Positions 18,159-26,145 of a stretch of 64,000 bases of DNA are shown piece after piece. Position 1 is the stretch's first letter. Every line of letters starts with the position of its first letter. The notes beneath the pieces were generated by a model. It was not told the DNA's origin. It made no database searches and saw nothing but the letters and a program-made list of their open reading frames with translations. This DNA comes from Solwaraspora sp. WMMA2056 (GTDB taxonomy: Bacteria > Actinomycetota > Actinomycetes > Mycobacteriales > Micromonosporaceae): positions 3,782,001-3,846,000 of the forward strand of contig NZ_CP128360.1 in the NCBI RefSeq assembly GCF_030345095.1. The letters run 5' to 3'. The position numbers were made by a program, and so were the translations under genes.

Positions 18159-18402
18159 CCGGAAGCAACTGCTGGGACGTGGGGCGCTCGCGGCGGCCGG
18201 GTCACGCGTGGCGTGACGACTACGGATGCGCTCGCCGACGCGCGCCGGGGCAGCTATCCGAACGTCCGGACTTCCGGCGCGCCGGTGTGGGCGCTGCCGA
18301 TGGTCCGCGCGGCCGCCGCGAGCGGCCTACCCCGTCACGGTATCGCGGGTGAGGCGACCCACACAATGACAATATCGAAGCCGGTCGGCGACCGACCGCG
18401 AG

Positions 18403-18425
18403 ATGTCGGACCCACGGCGTACGTT
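18403..18425 (+). promoter_or_regulatory. RecA-NDp/PafBC-type damage promoter of uvrB
   Basis: ATGTCGGAC (18403-18411), exactly 8 nt, then TACGTT (18420-18425). It fits TTGTCRGTG-N8-TANNNT with the TGTCGG core intact. The -10 ends 7 nt before the uvrB ATG, so a leaderless transcript is likely. Confidence 0.65.
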
Positions 18426-18432
18426 GGTGGGC

Positions 18433-20550
18433 ATGGCGCTCGACATCCCGCGACTCGACGGCCGTTTCCAGGTCGTCAGCGACTACTCCCCGGCCGGCGA
18501 CCAGCCGGCAGCCATCGACGAGCTTGAGCGTCGGGTGCGTCGCGGCGACCGCCACACCGTGCTGCTCGGGGCGACCGGCACCGGCAAGAGCGCCACCACC
18601 GCCTGGCTGGTCGAGCGGCTGCAGCGGCCCACCCTGGTGATGGCCCCCAACAAGACGCTCTGCGCCCAGTTGGCCAAGGAGTTCCGTGAGCTGATGCCGC
18701 ACAACGCGGTGGAGTACTTCGTCTCCTACTACGACTACTACCAGCCAGAGGCGTACATCCCGCAGACCGACACCTACATCGAGAAGGACTCCTCGATCAA
18801 CGAGGAGGTGGAGCGGCTGCGGCACTCGGCGACCATGTCGCTGCTGACCCGCCGCGACGTGATCGTGGTGGCGACCGTGTCGGCGATCTACGGCCTGGGC
18901 ACCCCGCAGGAGTACCTGGAACGCGCGGTCAAGGTCGCCACCGGCGCCGAGCAGGACCGCGACTCGCTGCTGCGCCAACTCGTCGAGATCCAGTACGCCC
19001 GCAACGACCTGGCCTTCAACCGGGGCACCTTCCGGGTCCGCGGCGACACGCTGGAGATCATTCCGGCGTACGAGGAGCTGGCGGTCCGGATCGAGTTCTT
19101 CGGTGACGAGATCGAGCGCCTCTACTACCTGCACCCGTTGACCGGTGACGTGGTCCGCGAGGTCGACCAGCTGCTGATCTTCCCGGCGACGCACTACGCC
19201 GCCGGGCCGGCCAGGATGGAGCGGGCGATCCGCGACATCGAGGCCGAGCTGACCGACCGGCTCGCCGAGCTGGATCGCCAGGGCAAGCTCCTCGAAGCGC
19301 AGCGGCTGCGGATGCGCACCACCTACGACATCGAGATGATGCGCCAGGTCGGCTTCTGCTCCGGCATCGAGAACTACTCGATGCACATCGACGGGCGCGA
19401 CTACGGCAGCCCGCCGCACACCCTGCTCGACTACTTCCCGGACGACTTCGTCACCGTCATCGACGAGTCGCACGTGACGATCCCGCAGATCGGCGGCATG
19501 TTCGAGGGCGACGCCTCCCGCAAGCGGATGCTGATCGACCACGGGTTCCGACTGCCCAGCGCCGCCGACAACCGGCCGCTGCGCTTCGACGAGTTCCTCG
19601 AACGGGTCGGCCAGATGGTGTTCCTGTCGGCCACCCCCGGCACCTGGGAGATGGAGCAGTCGGCCGGCGAGTTCGTCGAGCAGGTGATCCGCCCCACCGG
19701 CCTGGTCGACCCGCAGGTCAAGGTCAAGCCGACCAAGGGCCAGATCGACGACCTGATGCACGAGATCCGGCTGCGTACCGACCGCGACGAGCGGGTGCTG
19801 GTCACCACGTTGACCAAGAAGATGGCCGAGGACCTCACCGATTACCTGCTGGAGCACGGCATCCGGGTGCGCTATCTGCACTCCGAGGTCGACACGCTGC
19901 GCCGGGTCGAGCTGCTGCGCGAGCTGCGCAAGGGCGACTACGACGTACTGGTCGGCATCAACCTGCTCCGCGAGGGCCTGGACCTGCCCGAGGTGTCCCT
20001 GGTGGCGATCCTCGACGCCGACAAGGAGGGCTTCCTGCGTAGCGGCCGGTCGCTGATCCAGACCATCGGCCGGGCCGCCCGAAACGTCTCCGGCGAGGTC
20101 CACATGTACGCCGACAAGATGACCCCGTCGATGGCGGACGCGATCGACGAGACCAACCGGCGGCGGGCCAAGCAGGTGGCGTACAACGAGGCCAACGGCA
20201 TCTCGCCGGAGCCGCTGCGCAAGAAGATCCACGACATCCTCGACGACATCTACCGGGAGGCCGACGACACCGACGGCACCCTCGCCGGCCGGTCGGTCGG
20301 CGGCTCCGGCCGGCAGATGTCGCGCGGCAAGGGCCCGGTGCCGGAGACCCGCAGCAGGGGCCGAGGCGCCACCACCCCGTCCAGCGCCGGGATGGCCCGC
20401 GCCGACCTGGCCCAACTGATTCAGGAGCTCAACGACCAGATGCTGGGCGCCGCCCGCGAGCTGCAGTTCGAGCTGGCCGCCCGGATCCGCGACGAGATCT
20501 CCGAGCTGAAGAAGGAGCTACGGGCGATGGACGTCGCCGGCGTCAGCTGA
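18433..20550 (+). CDS. uvrB: Excinuclease ABC subunit UvrB
   Basis: Damage-verifying helicase of nucleotide excision repair, 705 residues. It takes over the lesion from UvrA and presents it to UvrC. Motifs are Walker [11 protein letters not shown], the damage-sensing beta-hairpin [23 protein letters not shown]-like [13 protein letters not shown], the coupling region GVNLL equivalent [19 protein letters not shown] and motif [11 protein letters not shown]. The C-terminal UVR domain ([21 protein letters not shown]) binds UvrC. I chose the ATG at 18433 rather than 18403: it lies 7 nt after the -10 hexamer and begins with [10 protein letters not shown]. The 3' end overlaps the convergent hypothetical gene by 8 bp. 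Confidence 0.97.
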   Translation: MALDIPRLDGRFQVVSDYSPAGDQPAAIDELERRVRRGDRHTVLLGATGTGKSATTAWLVERLQRPTLVMAPNKTLCAQLAKEFRELMPHNAVEYFVSYYDYYQPEAYIPQTDTYIEKDSSINEEVERLRHSATMSLLTRRDVIVVATVSAIYGLGTPQEYLERAVKVATGAEQDRDSLLRQLVEIQYARNDLAFNRGTFRVRGDTLEIIPAYEELAVRIEFFGDEIERLYYLHPLTGDVVREVDQLLIFPATHYAAGPARMERAIRDIEAELTDRLAELDRQGKLLEAQRLRMRTTYDIEMMRQVGFCSGIENYSMHIDGRDYGSPPHTLLDYFPDDFVTVIDESHVTIPQIGGMFEGDASRKRMLIDHGFRLPSAADNRPLRFDEFLERVGQMVFLSATPGTWEMEQSAGEFVEQVIRPTGLVDPQVKVKPTKGQIDDLMHEIRLRTDRDERVLVTTLTKKMAEDLTDYLLEHGIRVRYLHSEVDTLRRVELLRELRKGDYDVLVGINLLREGLDLPEVSLVAILDADKEGFLRSGRSLIQTIGRAARNVSGEVHMYADKMTPSMADAIDETNRRRAKQVAYNEANGISPEPLRKKIHDILDDIYREADDTDGTLAGRSVGGSGRQMSRGKGPVPETRSRGRGATTPSSAGMARADLAQLIQELNDQMLGAARELQFELAARIRDEISELKKELRAMDVAGVS

Positions 20551-20956
20551 GCCGGTCGCCGGGGTAGAGCTGGGCCAGCTCGGCGCCGGGGCGCTGACTG
20601 GCCCGCCACAGCAGCCCCCACGTGTCGTCGAGTCCTGTCCCGTCGTGGCGCTGCTCCTCGGCGGGATCGTCGTTGGGAGCTGCCTGCCCGAGCGGTGTTG
20701 ACGGCTGCGCAGGCCAGCCCGGCTCACCGGGGCGGATCAGCTCCAGCTCGCCCCATTGCAGGTAGAAGTCCCAGGCGTCCTCGACGGTACGGAAGACGCC
20801 GACCTCACGGATCTCCCGTTGCGGATGCCGGAAGTAGACCAGCGCCTCGTCGGCGTACTCCAGACCCCAGCCGATGGCCGGAAACTCCGGCGCTCCGTCC
20901 GCCGGGTCGACCGGCTCGATCAGTAGGAACTGTACAGGAACTGAAGTATCGCTCAC
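20543..20956 (-). CDS. Hypothetical protein upstream of XRE regulator
   Basis: Acidic protein of 137 residues that I do not recognise. The N-terminal half looks folded ([49 protein letters not shown]), whereas the C-terminal 50 residues are rich in Pro, Gly and Asp. No signal peptide or membrane helix is seen. The GTG start has GGAGGA with a 3-nt gap, which is good support. It is divergent from the XRE gene and runs 8 bp into the end of uvrB. Its position beside an XRE/DUF397 set suggests it belongs to that accessory module. Confidence 0.72.
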   Translation of the reverse strand: MSDTSVPVQFLLIEPVDPADGAPEFPAIGWGLEYADEALVYFRHPQREIREVGVFRTVEDAWDFYLQWGELELIRPGEPGWPAQPSTPLGQAAPNDDPAEEQRHDGTGLDDTWGLLWRASQRPGAELAQLYPGDRLS

Positions 20957-21021
20957 TGTTCCTCCAAGTTGTATCTCATGGGATTCCCATATTGATGTCG
21001 GTGAGCCAGATGTTCAAGCCC

Positions 21022-21050
21022 TTGAAGTTTGGCGATGTCTCGCTTACCCT
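21022..21050 (+). promoter_or_regulatory. Promoter of XRE gene
   Basis: TTGAAG (21022-21027), a 17-nt spacer, TACCCT (21045-21050). The predicted transcription start is near 21057, about 19 nt before the GTG at 21076, and this decided the start of the gene. Confidence 0.6.
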
Positions 21051-21075
21051 CTGTCGCGGATGGGGGTGGACGGAA

Positions 21076-21939
21076 GTGGCGTTGCCTGCAAGTCCCACGA
21101 TCAGACGCCAACGGCTCGGCGGCGAGCTGCGGCGGCTTCGCCGCGCGGCCGGAATGACGCTGGAGCAGGTCTGCGACCAGCTCGGCTGGGCGTCAACGTC
21201 GAAGCTGTCCCGGCTGGAGCTCGGCCAGAGCCGACCCGACCTGGCGGACATCCTGGACCTGCTCGACGTCTACCACGTCGTGCCGGCCGAACGGGAGAAG
21301 CTGGTCATCATCGCCCGCGACGCCGCCGCCACCCGAGGCTGGTGGAAGGCGCTCGGGTCGATGGGTCAACGCCAGCGCGGCTACACCGAGCTCGAAGCCA
21401 GCGCCGCCACGATCTTCCAATATCAGCAACTCTTGGTGCCTGGGCTGCTGCAGACCCCGGAGTACGCCCGGCTGCGGGTGCGCTCCGGCCGCGACGTCTA
21501 CGGAGACCTCGACATCAGCGCCGACACTCTGGCCCGCGCAGCCCGGCAGGAAGTGCTGCGCCGCGAGCACCCGCCGCACTACGAGGCGGTCATCGACGAG
21601 AGCGCGCTGCTGCGGGCCAGCGTGCCGCCTGAGGCCCGGTGCGGCCAGCTGCGCCACCTGAGCGCGCTCGGCGAGCTGGATAACGTCACTATTCAGGTGC
21701 TGCCGCTCGATGCGGTCGTGCACGACTCGTTCGTGCCGCACACCAGCTTTTCGCTCTACTCGTTCCCCGATCCGGCTGACCCGCGCACGGTGGTGCTGGA
21801 GACGCTGACCAGCGACATCCACCTCACCGACGACGAAGACGTGGTCCTCTACGCCCGGATCGGCCGCTGGTTGCAGCAAGCCGCGCTGCCGGTCGATGAA
21901 AGCCGGGATCTGCTGGCTAAGCTGGTGACAGAGGGCTGA
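21076..21939 (+). CDS. XRE-family regulator with DUF5753 domain
   Basis: Helix-turn-helix protein of 287 residues. The HTH reads LGGELRRLRRAAGMTLEQVC followed by KLSRLELGQSRPDLADILDLL. The remaining 190 residues are the DUF5753 domain with its hallmark IFQYQQLLVPGLLQTPEYARL and the central TIQVLPLDAVVHDSF. Such proteins are abundant in actinomycetes, usually next to a DUF397 gene, and affect differentiation and antibiotic production in Streptomyces. The GTG start begins VALPASPTIRRQRLG, the common start of the family; the long upstream open frame is ignored because a promoter lies within it. Two DUF397 genes follow directly. Confidence 0.9.
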   Translation: MALPASPTIRRQRLGGELRRLRRAAGMTLEQVCDQLGWASTSKLSRLELGQSRPDLADILDLLDVYHVVPAEREKLVIIARDAAATRGWWKALGSMGQRQRGYTELEASAATIFQYQQLLVPGLLQTPEYARLRVRSGRDVYGDLDISADTLARAARQEVLRREHPPHYEAVIDESALLRASVPPEARCGQLRHLSALGELDNVTIQVLPLDAVVHDSFVPHTSFSLYSFPDPADPRTVVLETLTSDIHLTDDEDVVLYARIGRWLQQAALPVDESRDLLAKLVTEG

Positions 21940-21968
21940 GCGAACCGTCTGCAGGAAGGAATCGCACC

Positions 21969-22154
21969 GTGGAGCGGACTCAGGTCGAGCTGCATTGGCG
22001 TAAGAGCAGCCGCAGTAACGCCAACGGGGACTGTGTCGAGGTCGCCCCGGCCGGCGGGTTGGTCGCGGTCCGCGACTCCACCGACCCGACTGGGCCACGG
22101 CTGGCCTTCCCCGCCACCGCCTGGCGATCCTTCGTGGACGGCCTGCGCGGCTGA
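21969..22154 (+). CDS. DUF397 protein, copy 1
   Basis: Small protein of 61 residues with the complete DUF397 pattern: LHWRKSSRSNANGDCVEVA, then VAVRDSTDPTGPRLAFPATAW, ending in FVDGLRG. DUF397 proteins are the usual partners of XRE-DUF5753 regulators. The GTG start has AGGAAGGA upstream. It lies 29 bp after the XRE gene, in the same direction. A second copy, nearly identical at DNA level, follows 97 bp later. Confidence 0.92.
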   Translation: MERTQVELHWRKSSRSNANGDCVEVAPAGGLVAVRDSTDPTGPRLAFPATAWRSFVDGLRG

Positions 22155-22159
22155 CCGAA
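22025..22159 (+). repeat. Direct repeat of DUF397 coding sequence, unit 1
   Basis: This 135-bp segment and 22305-22439 differ at only two positions (22059/22339 and 22064/22344), with a constant offset of 280 bp. Identity includes synonymous sites and 5 bp past the stop codons, whereas the 5' ends of the genes diverge. Confidence 0.95.
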
Positions 22160-22251
22160 TGGCTGCGGCACCGTGCGACCGTAGCGACAGTGCTTTCGAT
22201 CAACATGCCTTCAGAGGCGTTGTTCACCAGGCAGGTGAAGAGCTACCCCAG

Positions 22252-22434
22252 ATGTATGACCTGAGCGGAGCGGTGTGGCGCAAGTCCAGCCGCAGCAACG
22301 CGAACGGGGACTGTGTCGAGGTCGCCCCGGCCGGCGGGGTGGTTGCGGTCCGCGACTCCACCGACCCGACTGGGCCACGGCTGGCCTTCCCCGCCACCGC
22401 CTGGCGATCCTTCGTGGACGGCCTGCGCGGCTGA
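22252..22434 (+). CDS. DUF397 protein, copy 2
   Basis: Second DUF397 protein, 60 residues. From WRKSSRSNANGDCVEVA onward it differs from copy 1 by one residue (G-V-V instead of G-L-V). The N-terminus is different (MYDLSGAV instead of MERTQVELH). The ATG at 22252 was chosen because it gives the typical DUF397 N-terminus; the long upstream open frame runs through copy 1 in another frame. Purine-rich AGGTGAAGAG lies about 8 nt upstream. Confidence 0.88.
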   Translation: MYDLSGAVWRKSSRSNANGDCVEVAPAGGVVAVRDSTDPTGPRLAFPATAWRSFVDGLRG

Positions 22435-22439
22435 CCGAA
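22305..22439 (+). repeat. Direct repeat of DUF397 coding sequence, unit 2
   Basis: Partner of 22025-22159, with two mismatches in 135 bp. See that entry. Confidence 0.95.
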
Positions 22440-22534
22440 CAGCTTCGGGGCCTAGCGATCGCCCAGTGCAGAGCCTGGAACAGCATGTCTCGACGGACCT
22501 GCGCAAAGGGCTGCGCGACGATCTGTGAGCGGTG

Positions 22535-23203
22535 CTACGTGGAGGCTCTCAGGGGATCGAGGGCGGCCAGGACGAGGTCGAGGCCGAAGATGAACTCCTC
22601 TGCCGGGTCGTAGCCGGCAGCGAGGAGCGCTGCGGCGGACTCGTTGAGATAGGGGAACTCGTCAGGAGGAAGCTGGGGCAGGTAGACGTCCTCGGCCATG
22701 TCCGCGAACTCATCGGCGGTGTCGAACGGCAGGCTGGCTTCCTGCAGGGCGAACCCGTAGACGTAGACGTCGAGCAACCAGTTGGCGTGCGTCGCCATCA
22801 GAACCGAGAAGCCGGCTTTCCGCAGGCAGGCGGTGACCGCCTCGCGGTGGCGCAGGTGCGCGGGCCCCGGCGATGTCCGTGACTCCATCAGGCCGATCGC
22901 CCACGGGTGGCGTGCCAGAACCTGGCGGGCGGACGCCGACCGCCGTCGCATCGCCGACTGCCAGTCCGTCCCCTCGGGCGGGAGCTCGATCTCCTCGAAC
23001 ACGACATCGATCATGGCGTCCAGTAACTCGTCCTTGCTCGCCACGTAGTAGTAGAGCGACATCGCGCCCGCGTCGAGCGCGCTAGCCAGCCGGCGCATGC
23101 TCAGCCCGTTGACCCCCTCGCGGTCGGCGATCCGGATCGCCTCGGCCACCACCCGCTGCTTGCTCAGCCCCGCGTCTGACGCGACCTGGCGTTGCTTCCT
23201 CAC
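22535..23203 (-). CDS. TetR-family transcriptional regulator
   Basis: Regulator of 222 residues. The N-terminal HTH is VVAEAIRIADREGVNGLSMRRLASALDAGAMSLYYYVASKDELLDAM (the family pattern, with LYYYVASKDEL closing the domain). The C-terminal part resembles the TetR_C group that binds hydrophobic drugs. The GTG start at 23203 has GAGGAG about 10 nt upstream. It is divergent from a predicted membrane protein, and the space between contains four copies of an 11-bp palindrome, so it most likely represses that promoter and its own. Confidence 0.92.
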   Translation of the reverse strand: MRKQRQVASDAGLSKQRVVAEAIRIADREGVNGLSMRRLASALDAGAMSLYYYVASKDELLDAMIDVVFEEIELPPEGTDWQSAMRRRSASARQVLARHPWAIGLMESRTSPGPAHLRHREAVTACLRKAGFSVLMATHANWLLDVYVYGFALQEASLPFDTADEFADMAEDVYLPQLPPDEFPYLNESAAALLAAGYDPAEEFIFGLDLVLAALDPLRAST

Positions 23204-23234
23204 AGACCCGGGTCTCCTCGCTTCCTTGAACAGC

Positions 23235-23263
23235 TTGACTATCGTACAGCGTACGGCGATAGT
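23235..23263 (+). promoter_or_regulatory. Promoter of the DUF4386-like membrane gene
   Basis: TTGACT (23235-23240), a 17-nt spacer, GATAGT (23258-23263). Operators A and B of the iterated array overlap the spacer and the -10. Confidence 0.55.
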
Positions 23264-23305
23264 ACAGTGTACGAATCCTAGTACGGTGTACGACGTACGG
23301 TGTAC
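23244..23305. promoter_or_regulatory. Four iterated TetR operators
   Basis: The palindrome GTAC(A/G)G(C/T)GTAC occurs at 23244-23254, 23262-23272, 23281-23291 and 23295-23305. The second copy, GTACAGTGTAC, is perfectly symmetric. Start-to-start distances are 18, 19 and 14 bp. They fill the space between the divergent TetR and membrane-protein genes. Confidence 0.7.
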
Positions 23306-23372
23306 GAGCCAGTGAAACCTCGAACGCGCTCGACGACCCGCCGGTCATCCGACCGTGATGAAGGAGTAAGAG

Positions 23373-24068
23373 ATGAGGTCCCCGAAGGACACCGCCACCA
23401 CGCCAGCCCGCAGTTTGTTCGTTCGAGGCCGGCTCGTCGGTGCCGCGGCGATCGTGTTCGCGGTGTTGGTGGTGATCGAGAACGTGTTGTTTGCGGTAAC
23501 GGGCGCGCTGCCCTACGGCGCTCCGATCGAGGACGTGCTGACCTACTACGCGGCCAACCGTGACGCGGTCGCGATCGTGTCCGGTCTTGTAGCCGTCTAT
23601 CTGCCGCTGCTGCTCGTGTTCGTGACGGGCCTGCACGGCCTGGTGGAGCGGCGGGGCGGAGCGGGCACCGACTGGGCGCGCCTCGCCGTGGCCGCTGGCG
23701 CGACGCTGTCGGCCATCTTCGTGCTCGTCAACGTCCTGCAGATCGGGCTCGTGCTCTCCGCCAGCGGGCTCGCCGAGCCGACGCCCGCGTTCGGGCTCGT
23801 CTGGCAGATTCACGCGGCGGCGTTCGCGCTGGCGCTGCCGATGCTCGGCACCACCTGCATCGGCTCGGCCCTCGCCGCGCACGCGAGCGGGCTGACTCCG
23901 GCTTGGCAGCGCCTGCTGGGCATGGTGGGCGGGACCCTGCTGCTCGCTGCGGGGCTGGGCAACCTCGCGATCGCCGACGGCTCGCCGCTGATCTTCGTCG
24001 GGCTTCTAGGGTTCGTCGCCTGGCTCGTCTGGCTGCTCGCGACCGGCGTGCGCCTCGTCCGGTCGTGA
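23373..24068 (+). CDS. Predicted multipass membrane protein (DUF4386-like)
   Basis: Integral membrane protein of 231 residues with about six hydrophobic helices, beginning LVGAAAIVFAVLVVIENVLF and ending FVGLLGFVAWLVWLLATGV. The general plan (a conserved Tyr after helix 1 in TYYAANRDAVAI, paired helices, C-terminal helix pair) resembles DUF4386 proteins, but I cannot be certain of the family. The ATG has AAGGAG (23361-23366) at ideal distance. It is divergent from and presumably controlled by the TetR gene. It could export or sense a hydrophobic compound; no catalytic motif is visible. Confidence 0.78.
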   Translation: MRSPKDTATTPARSLFVRGRLVGAAAIVFAVLVVIENVLFAVTGALPYGAPIEDVLTYYAANRDAVAIVSGLVAVYLPLLLVFVTGLHGLVERRGGAGTDWARLAVAAGATLSAIFVLVNVLQIGLVLSASGLAEPTPAFGLVWQIHAAAFALALPMLGTTCIGSALAAHASGLTPAWQRLLGMVGGTLLLAAGLGNLAIADGSPLIFVGLLGFVAWLVWLLATGVRLVRS

Positions 24069-24230
24069 CTGAGATGAGGGCTGTGCCGAGGTCACGCACG
24101 CGGGCGAGGACCCCGTGGAGGGCCGCCCGGGGATGGCAGCCACCGCCTCGAACTCGACCACCCGTGCGTACGCACGCCCAAACCTGCCGCCACTGCGGCG
24201 GAGGGACCGCTCCTCTCGAAAGAAGAACCG

Positions 24231-24707
24231 ATGACCATCCGAACGAAAACCCCGAACCAGCTCGACAACCCGCCGATCCCGGTGCAGGCCAAGCTCGCCG
24301 CCGCATGGACCAGCTGCATGTTCCTCTACATCTACGTCGACTACTTCCACCTCTACAAGCCCGGCGCTATCGACGAAATCCGGGGTGGCGTCATCTTTGA
24401 GTTCGATATCAGCCCGACGTTGTTGACCATTTTCTTCACGTCCGTGGCGATCCCGGCCCTGATGGTGATTCTCTCCATGACGCTGCCCGCCCGGGCGAAC
24501 CGCGCCACGAACCTCGTCATCGCATCGCTCTACATCCCCCTCACGGTGTTCAACGCGGCAGGGGAGTCCGGGGACTGGGCCTTCTTCTACGGCCTCTCCA
24601 TCGCACTCGAGGTGCTGCTTCTGGCCTTCATCCTGCGCTCCGCCTGGACATGGCCTCGAATCCCCGCCGTCCCAGCGGGTCCCGCGACGACCGACCTTCG
24701 ACAGTAG
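24231..24707 (+). CDS. Small four-helix membrane protein (DUF6326-like)
   Basis: Membrane protein of 158 residues. It has four predicted helices: AAAWTSCMFLYIYVDYFHLY, LLTIFFTSVAIPALMVILSM, LVIASLYIPLTVFNAA and FYGLSIALEVLLLAFILRSA. The first helix with its aromatic DYFHLYKPG loop and the IDEIRGG segment resemble the DUF6326 family. The function is unknown. It lies 162 bp downstream of the other membrane gene and may share the TetR-controlled transcript. The start has a weak purine-rich GAAAGAAGAA upstream. Confidence 0.75.
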   Translation: MTIRTKTPNQLDNPPIPVQAKLAAAWTSCMFLYIYVDYFHLYKPGAIDEIRGGVIFEFDISPTLLTIFFTSVAIPALMVILSMTLPARANRATNLVIASLYIPLTVFNAAGESGDWAFFYGLSIALEVLLLAFILRSAWTWPRIPAVPAGPATTDLRQ

Positions 24708-24796
24708 GTCTCCGGGGAACCGCGGGTCAGGGCCGGCGCTACCCGGGCCTGGGGTGTCGACCGGGCAGTCGAACCGCACCCCTGGCGCTGGACGGG

Positions 24797-24818
24797 ACTG
24801 TGCACTGCACAGTACTGT
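24797..24818. promoter_or_regulatory. padR -10 and overlapping operator
   Basis: Perfect 17-bp dyad ACTGTGCACTGCACAGT (24797-24813) shares its last base with the -10 hexamer TACTGT (24813-24818). The padR ATG follows 7 nt later, so the transcript appears leaderless and self-repressed. Confidence 0.65.
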
Positions 24819-24825
24819 GTGGCAC

Positions 24826-25149
24826 ATGGTCGGCGACAGGCTGGAGCTTGAGCTGCGCCGGGGCGTGGTCGTCCTGGCGGTGCTGTCACAGCTGGGCGAG
24901 TTCCGCTACGGCTACGAGCTGCGCCAGTCGCTGTCCGACAACGGCCTGCCGATCGAGGAGGGGACGCTCTACCCGCTGCTGCGGCGGCTGGAGACCCAGG
25001 GCGTCCTGGTCAGCCAGTGGCGTACCGAAGGGCAGCCACGCCGCTACTACCGCCGCAGCCCCGCCGGGGAAGAGCTGTACGTCCGGCTCCGGGACTCGTG
25101 GCACGGGATGAACGAGGCCATGGGCCAGATGCTGAAGGGCGACAGGTAG
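24826..25149 (+). CDS. PadR-family transcriptional regulator
   Basis: Winged-helix repressor of 107 residues. The PadR core is visible: VVLAVLSQLGEFRYGYELRQ, then GLPIEEGTLYPLLRRLETQG and the wing RRYYRRSPAGEEL. It is a short PadR (subfamily 2) with a single C-terminal dimerisation helix. The start ATG at 24826 is fixed by a -10 hexamer 7 nt upstream; an upstream in-frame ATG (24754) lies before the promoter. Its stop is immediately followed by the ATG of a HAAS-domain membrane protein, the standard partner of PadR regulators. Confidence 0.93.
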   Translation: MVGDRLELELRRGVVVLAVLSQLGEFRYGYELRQSLSDNGLPIEEGTLYPLLRRLETQGVLVSQWRTEGQPRRYYRRSPAGEELYVRLRDSWHGMNEAMGQMLKGDR

Positions 25150-26040
25150 ATGCTGACCACCGAGGAACTGATCGACGCGTACGTCGCCGACGTGGCGCGG
25201 TTGCTGCCCCGCCGGCAGCGTAGGGACGTGGCGCTTGAACTGACGACGCTGCTGCGCGACGAACTGGCCGACAGCGACGATCCGGTGGCCCGGCTGCGGG
25301 CCTTCGGCCGCCCCGCCGAGGTGGCCGCCCGGTACGGGCAGCCGCCGATCGCCGTCGACCCGGCCGACACTCGCCGATTCGTCCGGCTCGGTGTCGCCGG
25401 TGTGCTGGTGATCTGGCTGCTCGGCGTGGCCGCCGCGACCGACGTCGTCGACTGGTACTGGACGTACGGGCTACCGGCGTTCTGGTGGCCCGGGTTCCTC
25501 GTCGTGGCGTTCGGCCTCGCCGGCTGGGCGCGGCGTCGGTGGCCGGACCGCTTCGCCTGGCGTCCGCGCCGATCGGCCGCCGGCCGGGTCGTCCGGTCCG
25601 GCCGGATCGCCGCCTTCGTCTTCTACGTCGCCGGTACGGTCGTGCTGGTCAACGCGGCCTGGCTGCTGGATCAGCTCGGGGCCGCGCCGCAGGCCGTGCA
25701 GGCACTCACCTTCAACGACGAGTTCGCCCAGTTCCGCGGCCCGCTCGTGCTCGCCCTGCTGATTGCCACCCTGGTGCATCATCTCGTGGTCACCGTCCAC
25801 GGCCGGTGGCGTCCGGTCACCCGTACCGTCGGGATGCTCCTCGGAGCGGCCATCTGCGCCGTGCTGACCTGGGTGCTGTTCGCCGGGCCGGTCTACCTGA
25901 GCCCGGAAGCCGACCGTACCGCCAAGTTCTGGGTCGCCGTCATCGTCGCCGTGAGCCTCGTCGACCTGCTGATCGAGGCCGGGCGTCTGCTCCGGCAGCG
26001 GACGGCCGGCCCGATGGCGCCGCCGCTGGGCGCGGTCTGA
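25150..26040 (+). CDS. HAAS-domain membrane protein
   Basis: Protein of 296 residues. The N-terminal 75 residues form a HAAS domain (helical, PadR-associated): EELIDAYVADVARLLPRRQRRDVALELTTLLRDELAD with GRPAEVAARYG. The rest contains about six hydrophobic helices, for example LVIWLLGVAAATDVVDWYW and AIVAVSLVDLLIEA-like segments near the end. HAAS proteins are paired with PadR regulators and are thought to transmit a membrane signal. The ATG directly follows the padR TAG without spacing, so translation must be coupled. Confidence 0.85.
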   Translation: MLTTEELIDAYVADVARLLPRRQRRDVALELTTLLRDELADSDDPVARLRAFGRPAEVAARYGQPPIAVDPADTRRFVRLGVAGVLVIWLLGVAAATDVVDWYWTYGLPAFWWPGFLVVAFGLAGWARRRWPDRFAWRPRRSAAGRVVRSGRIAAFVFYVAGTVVLVNAAWLLDQLGAAPQAVQALTFNDEFAQFRGPLVLALLIATLVHHLVVTVHGRWRPVTRTVGMLLGAAICAVLTWVLFAGPVYLSPEADRTAKFWVAVIVAVSLVDLLIEAGRLLRQRTAGPMAPPLGAV

Positions 26041-26145
26041 GCGGGTGCACCAGGGCGCAACGACGCGGCGACGGGCAGCGCGACGTCGTACCGGATTGTT
26101 ATCGTGCCGGGTCCGCAGCCCATGCCGTACCACGGAGCGCCGCCG

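Noticed and set aside
18238-18300. LexA (SOS) box upstream of uvrB
   Set aside because: The sequence near CGAACGTCCGGACTTC lacks the second GTTC half, and the TGTCR-N8-TANNNT promoter explains damage control better.
20695-21075. N-terminal extension of the XRE regulator (long open frame)
   Set aside because: It crosses the promoter at 21022-21050 and the divergent gene; composition is Arg/Pro-rich and the family start is at 21076.
26041-26145. Precursor peptide gene before the STM4015 operon
   Set aside because: The only frame is an in-frame extension of STM4015 with Pro-rich sequence; no separate small ORF with a ribosome-binding site was seen.
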